Shown: positions 59,142-64,000 of the stretch, piece after piece
Layout: each line of letters opens with the position of its first letter
How positions within the stretch are numbered: position 1 is the first letter of the stretch
DNA from: Sisyra terminalis
Lineage: Eukaryota > Arthropoda > Insecta > Neuroptera > Sisyridae
Direction of reading: 5' to 3'
Length of the DNA: 64,000 nt
NCBI GenBank assembly: GCA_958496175.1
Contig: OY292276.1
Coordinates: forward strand, 58,603,080 to 58,667,079
The notes under the pieces: model-generated
What the model saw: the letters and a program-made list of their open reading frames with translations, nothing else
Told to the model about the DNA's origin: nothing
The model's database searches: none
Position numbers and translations under genes: made by a program

Positions 59142-60836
59142 ATGGATCGTATTTACCTTTTCTATTCCAGAATAAACGACGAAGGAAATTTCGAGCTTCC
59201 ACTAGAGTCACTGATTGTCCTCTTCGTTTGTTCATACCTAACCAAAGTTCAAATCGAAGTAAACTTTATAAAGCAATCGGACAAAAATTATTTTACAGTG
59301 AAATCAGATAATTTGCAACATGCAAAAATTGACTCAGAAATAGACGAAATTTTACAATCGTCGGTGTTTCCTACAATTGTGATAGAGGGAAGTGTATATA
59401 TTTCGGGTCTATGTGCTGTAGTGCGACAAATTATTAAAATTGGACTCAACCAAAACGTGTCGCACGCCAATAATCTCTTAGGATTTAAAAGTGCTTGTTT
59501 GATGGCTCCAAATGAAGTTTCCATATGGACAAAATTTTGCGAGATCGACATGATTGCATCGTGCAATCAATTTAGAATTGATGATAGTAAATTTTCTATT
59601 CCAACCGAAATAATTCGATTCGAAAATCATTTGGCACAGCCGGTTCGAATTCATAATATTTATAAAGTGGCTCGTGAACAAGTTAGTTCTGAAACTTCTG
59701 ATATAATTGATACAAAAACACCAAAAGAACAATTAAAACTAAGTCATTCATACGCTGAAGGCCCATTTATGACATTAGCTGATATCATTTTATTTCCACA
59801 AATTTATTTAATCTTATCCCAAATTAATCTAAAACTTTTGCAATCAAAAATTCCCTTAACGGTGCAATGGCTCGAATTAATGACTGAAAATATTAATGTT
59901 CTACAAGCAAAAGATTTTATTGTAACAAAAAACCCGAGCATTGAAGTTACTGATATTTTAAAGTCTGAAATCGAACAAGAAAGTCTCTACAAAGTTGATC
60001 CAAACCGCTATAAGCCCTATAAAAGAATTTACACTAAACAAACGGACATAGAATGTGCAATCCAACAAATCGAAAATCTTTCGTTTGAAATCAAAAGACC
60101 AGAACGGCCGTATGGGTTTGAGGTAGCCTTTGACTGGAACGAAATTCCCATGGAGGCTACACCAATGAGTGGGGCGTTGCCCGATTCGCGAGCATCGCGT
60201 AAATGCGAACAACTTGAAAATCTCGCGAAAGCCACTCTAAAATTGGCCAAACCTGGCGATAAAATCGTTGATTTTTGTAGCGGAAGTGGTCATTTGGGTC
60301 TTTTGTTAGCCGTTTTGTTGCCGCAGTGCCAAATAATTTTACTCGAAAATAAAGAGCAATCACTAAATCGAGCCAAAGCTCGAATTAAAAATTTGAATTT
60401 AAGCAATGTGAAACTAATCCAAAGCAATCTTGATTATTATAAAGGAGTTTTTGATATTGGGGTGTGCTTGCACGGGTGCGGGGTCGCAACGGACCTGGTT
60501 TTGACCCAGTGTTTAGATGCAAAAGCATCATTTGTTATATGTCCGTGTTGTTATGGCGGAGTTCACAATTGCCACCACTTAACTTATCCAAGGAGTGAGA
60601 TTTACATAAATTCGTCGTTAAGTTTAAAGGATTATTTGGTTTTGGGACATTCAGCCGATCAAACTCAATGTGATGCGACCAACCAAAAAACCGAACAGGG
60701 TCAATTGTCCATGGACATCATTGATAATGATAGAATGTTGAAAGCCGCGGAATACAACTATCATGTACAATTAGGAAAATTAGAACCTAGTTCTTGTACA
60801 CCTAAGAATAATCTTTTAGTCGGATGGCCTTTGTAA
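59142..60836 (+). CDS. GSTCD: GSTCD-like protein (GST-C-like domain plus SAM-dependent methyltransferase)
   Basis: Intronless, 564 codons, starting with ATG three bases after the JTB stop. The N-terminal text (IYLFYSRI...LESLIVLFVCSY) aligns in pattern with the start of vertebrate GSTCD, so no upstream exon is needed. The middle part (about residues 205-250, 'GPFMTLADIILFPQIYLIL') is the GST C-terminal-like helical region. The C-terminal third is a Rossmann methyltransferase: motif I DFCSGSGHLGLLLA at about residue 375, acidic end of strand 2 LLENKEQS, then LHGCGVATD and CPCCYGG near residue 466. The protein ends LLVGWPL. Family members have a poorly known role; an RNA or protein methyltransferase activity is plausible from the fold. 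Length is slightly below the vertebrate protein (about 630). Its promoter would have to lie inside JTB, or it is translated from a shared transcript. Confidence 0.9.
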   Translation: MDRIYLFYSRINDEGNFELPLESLIVLFVCSYLTKVQIEVNFIKQSDKNYFTVKSDNLQHAKIDSEIDEILQSSVFPTIVIEGSVYISGLCAVVRQIIKIGLNQNVSHANNLLGFKSACLMAPNEVSIWTKFCEIDMIASCNQFRIDDSKFSIPTEIIRFENHLAQPVRIHNIYKVAREQVSSETSDIIDTKTPKEQLKLSHSYAEGPFMTLADIILFPQIYLILSQINLKLLQSKIPLTVQWLELMTENINVLQAKDFIVTKNPSIEVTDILKSEIEQESLYKVDPNRYKPYKRIYTKQTDIECAIQQIENLSFEIKRPERPYGFEVAFDWNEIPMEATPMSGALPDSRASRKCEQLENLAKATLKLAKPGDKIVDFCSGSGHLGLLLAVLLPQCQIILLENKEQSLNRAKARIKNLNLSNVKLIQSNLDYYKGVFDIGVCLHGCGVATDLVLTQCLDAKASFVICPCCYGGVHNCHHLTYPRSEIYINSSLSLKDYLVLGHSADQTQCDATNQKTEQGQLSMDIIDNDRMLKAAEYNYHVQLGKLEPSSCTPKNNLLVGWPL

Positions 60837-60918
60837 AAAAATTGTTGATATATCAAATAAAATCCATTTTATTTTATTTTAACTTTTAGTGTTTATTTAT
60901 TAAAAAAAAAAAAAGCTT
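60837..60918. terminator. shared 3' interval of convergent GSTCD and SRBD1
   Basis: Only 82 bp separate the two stop codons. AAATAAAAT at about 60,856 could be the GSTCD polyadenylation signal. The run TTTATTTATTAAAA on the plus strand gives AATAAATA on the minus strand for SRBD1, so the two mRNAs probably overlap at their 3' ends. Confidence 0.5.
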
Positions 60919-63907
60919 TCAACTCTTCACAGATTTTAAAGCGAGTGTAACTCGACGACGTTTTATATCTACGTCAAGGATTTCAACTTCGACGTGGTTG
61001 CCCAATTGAGGATTGTAACCATTGTATTTGGATATATGAATTAAACCATTAACTCCAACTCCAATATCCACGAAACTTCCGAAATTTGTTACATTTTGAA
61101 TTCGACCTGCAATCAAAAATAAAAGTTTATATACTTAAATTACTGTTTTTGACATTGAATTTATTAAATCAAGTTGCATAAGTCATGTTTTAACAATTAA
61201 AAGCAAATGCTTCACTTGCCTGTTAAAATCATCCCAGCTGAAATATTCGACAATTTTGTCAGACCCGTTTTGAACATAGGAGATTGTAGCGAATCTAAAC
61301 GAATATCATAATCGATCGGTTTGCTTAATGCTTCTACAATTATTTGCATTTGATTAACAGTGGTCCCAAATTCCGTACTAATTCGCTCAATTTTTTTCTT
61401 TCCCACAAATTTTTCAACAGTTTCAATGAATTTTTTCGAACCAATATTAGCCTTATTTAAGCCGCATGCATCTATGAATCTAAAACAACAAAGCATAAAT
61501 TGTATAGAGAAAATTTTTCAAGGACTGAAAAAATTTACTTTTCAGCAACATCGTAGGATTCGGGATGAATCCATGTTTGATCTAATTCATTGTAAGTCCT
61601 AACTTCATACGGTAATTTTTCCGGGTCGTTTACAGGAACGACTTTCAAAAAGCCAGCACATTGTTCGAAAACTTTCTCTCCGATCCCTTTCACTGATTTT
61701 AATTGATTTCGGTCATTAAAACTTCCAATATTGTTTCGATATTCGATCAAACTAGCCGCTCGTTTCGAATTCAATCCAGCGATTCGTTGCAATAAATTAA
61801 TCGAGGCCGTGTTTAAATTCACACCAACAAAACTAACACATTCCATGATAATTTCTTCGAGTGAATCACTCAATTCCTTCTCTTTTATATCATGCTGATA
61901 CATTCCAACCCCTAAATGTTTTGGTTCGATTTTAATCAATTCGGCCAAAGGATTTTGCAATCGTCTAGCTATCGATATAGCACTAACAATATTCGGATCC
62001 AAATTTTTAAATTCTTTCTTGGCCTCCTCAGAACAAGAATAAATACTTGCCCCACTTTCATTTACAATACAATATTTAACGGCGTCATTTATAAGTTCCA
62101 ACGATTTAATTTTTGCAAGCCAAGCCTCAGTTTCACGACACCCCGTTCCATTTCCCAACGCTATTATATTGCAATGGAAACTATTTAACAGGGAAATCAA
62201 ATTGGAAACGTGTTCATTTTGGGGACTAACTTTCTTTTCGTCCGGATAAAAAACGCCTTTGGCTAAAACATTACCAGTTTCAGAAATCAAAGCGTATTTG
62301 CATCCGTGTTTAAATCCGGGATCTAGACCAAGAATTCGTTCTTTACATGGATGGGCCATTAACATATTTCTTAGATTGCTTTCAAACACGCTAATCGATT
62401 CTTTTTTGGCTTTCACAGTTAATTCGTTGACAATTTGTCGTTCCATCAATGGTTGAACTACAAACATATAAAATTTAACGTAATTTTTCAGTACAAAAAA
62501 TAATTAATTCGAAAAAAAACTTTTCATTAGATCTTTTAACAAATCCTCTTACCGAATCTGGAATAGGAATCAACACAAGCTGATTCAAATAATTGCTGCC
62601 GTAACGGCAATTTATATCCTTGAGCCAACCAATGCTTTGTGCAAAACCATTTGAATTCCTCGAATAATCGATTGGGAAATTGAATTTTAACGCTAATTAT
62701 TTTTAATTTTTTCGCCCTATAAATCGCTAAAACCTTATCTCATATATGATACTATAAATTATTTTTATTGAGATTAAAAAAAAACTCACTTGGTGAGATT
62801 TAATAAATAAAATATTTGTACGAAACTGAAAATAGTTTGAGTACTTTTCAATTTCTTCCTCTGGTAATTTATTTTCAGTCTTTTTTGTTGATTTCATTTG
62901 CTTGGTTTCAAGATAGATATCTCTGGCCTTCATTTTCCTAAATAAAGAAACAATAGTGAAATTGATAAACTAACGGTTATATAAAAGAATTAATTTCTTA
63001 CATGTCTCGAATTTTTGTTAATGTTTCCGTGTCGTGAGCCAAAATATAACTAATAATATCAACAATTCCAGTTTTAACATCTTCAGGTGTAAGCGATTTT
63101 ATGGTAGCCAAACGGTCAATGTTGATTTCTCGATTTCCATTTAAAACGCATAAAGCATCTTCTTCTAAGCCCAGCTCTTTGGCTCGTTCTGAACGTAACT
63201 TTTTCGTGCCTGGTTTAAATGGCGCATACTAAAAATTAATTTTAAATCATTTGTCGGCTACTATAAGACTTAAAACGATATAAATTAACAGTTGTTACGA
63301 ATAGCTAGCACAAAAAACTTGGGAAATATTACCCTTGCCTTGTATTTACTAATAATAACTATTAACCGAGAAAAATGTTATAACATTCTATTAGGCATGT
63401 AAGTTAATTAGTTAGTAAGCACCTAAAGAAGGCAAAAATCTTGCCAAATCGTTATACTATGTACTATTTAGCTTATGTAACAAAATCTTGTCAGTTATCA
63501 ATTACCAAGTGCTCAATCTCCTCCAAATTTCTTGCATTCAAAATTGCGCTTTCTAGCTTCGGAGTTAATTTGCCAAGATTCGTTATAGCTTTAATAGCTG
63601 TTGATATTTTAGCTTTGACAGTGTGCATTAAGTCGTACTGTTCTTTCACGTTTCGTAGATCATCTGCTGTCATATTGTTCGTTAAATCTCGGCGATATCG
63701 TGCTATGAATGGAATAGAATTGGCTGATTCGAATAAATTTACAAGAGTGTTGGCCACATTTATATTAAGATCACACGTCTGGCTAAGCCAATCTGCATCA
63801 TTCCAGCATGGAGTTTGAAGTTCCTTTTGTGAATCGAATATTTTGTTCTTTGAAGCCTCTGGTTTAACATCGTTTTTTAACTTAGTCAATTTTGAACGCT
63901 TAGCACC
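60919..63907 (-). CDS. SRBD1: SRBD1, Tex-like S1 RNA-binding domain protein (5' end outside window)
   Basis: Exons on the minus strand, in order: 63907-63506, 63228-63002, 62937-62790, 62733-62553, 62457-61539, 61479-61220 and 61106-60919 (stop at 60919-60921). A further exon may end near 63,979 and continue beyond the edge. All junctions keep frame. The domains follow the bacterial Tex plan: N-terminal helical part (SANSIPFIARYRRDLTNNM; EEIEHL|YAPFKP junction), a central helix-rich part, a YqgF/RNase H-like domain (ILGLDPGFKHGCKYALIS, NESGASIYS), a helix-hairpin-helix pair (GLNSKRAASLIEYR, LKSVKGIGEKVFEQCAGFL), then the S1 domain (GRIQNVTNFGSFVDIGVG...GLIHIS) in the last exon. Tex-family proteins bind nucleic acid and associate with transcription; the cellular role of SRBD1 is little known. 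One intron begins with GC. The acceptor before 62733 has a poor pyrimidine tract and is the least certain boundary; I chose it because it alone keeps frame and gives the family's HxxLAIxR text. Confidence 0.92.
61107..61219 (-). other. GC-AG intron in SRBD1
   Basis: On the minus strand the donor is ACAG|GCAAGT, the known GC-donor consensus, and the acceptor is TTGCAG|GTC. Using GC gives ATILTG|RIQNVTNFG in frame, matching the Tex S1 entry. The nearby GT in AAGTGA gives the wrong phase. Confidence 0.8.
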
Positions 63908-63978
63908 CTACATTGAAACATGAACGTACATATAATTGAAAAAAAGTTAATTTATCTCAATATTTACAATTTTTTTGT

Positions 63979-64000
63979 CGGCTGTTGCAATACATTTACG
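63979..64000 (-). CDS. possible 3' end of a further SRBD1 exon (edge)
   Basis: The minus-strand text ends with GACAAAAAAATT|GTAAAT, a usable donor, 70 bp upstream of the acceptor at 63,908. Only about 22 bases are in the window, so phase and identity cannot be checked. Confidence 0.3.

Noticed and set aside
1..64000. tRNA, rRNA or microRNA genes
   Set aside because: I looked for tRNA box A/B patterns and rRNA text and saw none that I could support. The many hairpins found belong to repeat families.

Overview
The window is AT-rich (about 70% by eye) animal nuclear DNA, most likely from an insect. Introns are short (about 55-280 bp) with GT-AG ends in the compact genes, there are no operon-like bacterial signals, and mobile-element debris is abundant. 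I cannot name the species.

Layout. Positions 1 to about 48,400 contain no exon I can support. This part is a mosaic of three things. First, foldback (long inverted repeat) DNA elements of about 1 kb with TA target duplications: families F1, F2, F4 and F5, named here. Second, short palindromic elements (F3, F6) flanked by variable 8-14 bp target duplications, plus Helitron-type elements inserted between A and T. Third, local tandem or segmental duplications, separated by unique, somewhat more GC-rich islands that could be regulatory. From 48,427 to 54,806 (+) lie the last four coding exons of a secreted cysteine-rich protein whose CxCP layout resembles the Argos/giant-lens family. Its 5' exons are upstream and not identified with confidence, so much of the left part may be its long intron or upstream region.

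The right 9 kb is gene-dense. EFL1, the ribosome-maturation GTPase, is on the minus strand (58,149 to 55,386). It lacks its C-terminal exon in the place where one would expect it. It shares a 279-bp divergent promoter interval with JTB (+, 58,429-59,138, three exons, partly missed by simple ORF calling). The JTB stop is followed after only three bases by the start of an intronless GSTCD-like methyltransferase gene (+, 59,142-60,836), a likely dicistronic arrangement. SRBD1, a Tex-like S1 RNA-binding protein, runs convergently on the minus strand from the right edge to 60,919, with at least eight coding exons and one GC-AG intron.

The most informative observations are: (1) the JTB/GSTCD three-base spacing; (2) the truncated EFL1 locus with an intact splice donor; (3) the palindromic F3/F6 elements, whose insertions are proved by empty sites in neighbouring duplicated DNA and whose target duplications vary in length, with a shared CTGA-GAAG/hairpin/CGAAA motif; (4) two Helitron-type insertions at mirror-image positions in the two arms of one palindrome; (5) several sequence-divergent foldback families that share one internal plan. 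Coordinates of repeats come from reading by eye and may be off by several bases except where boundaries are stated. Amino-acid family assignments rest on recognised motifs, not on database searches.
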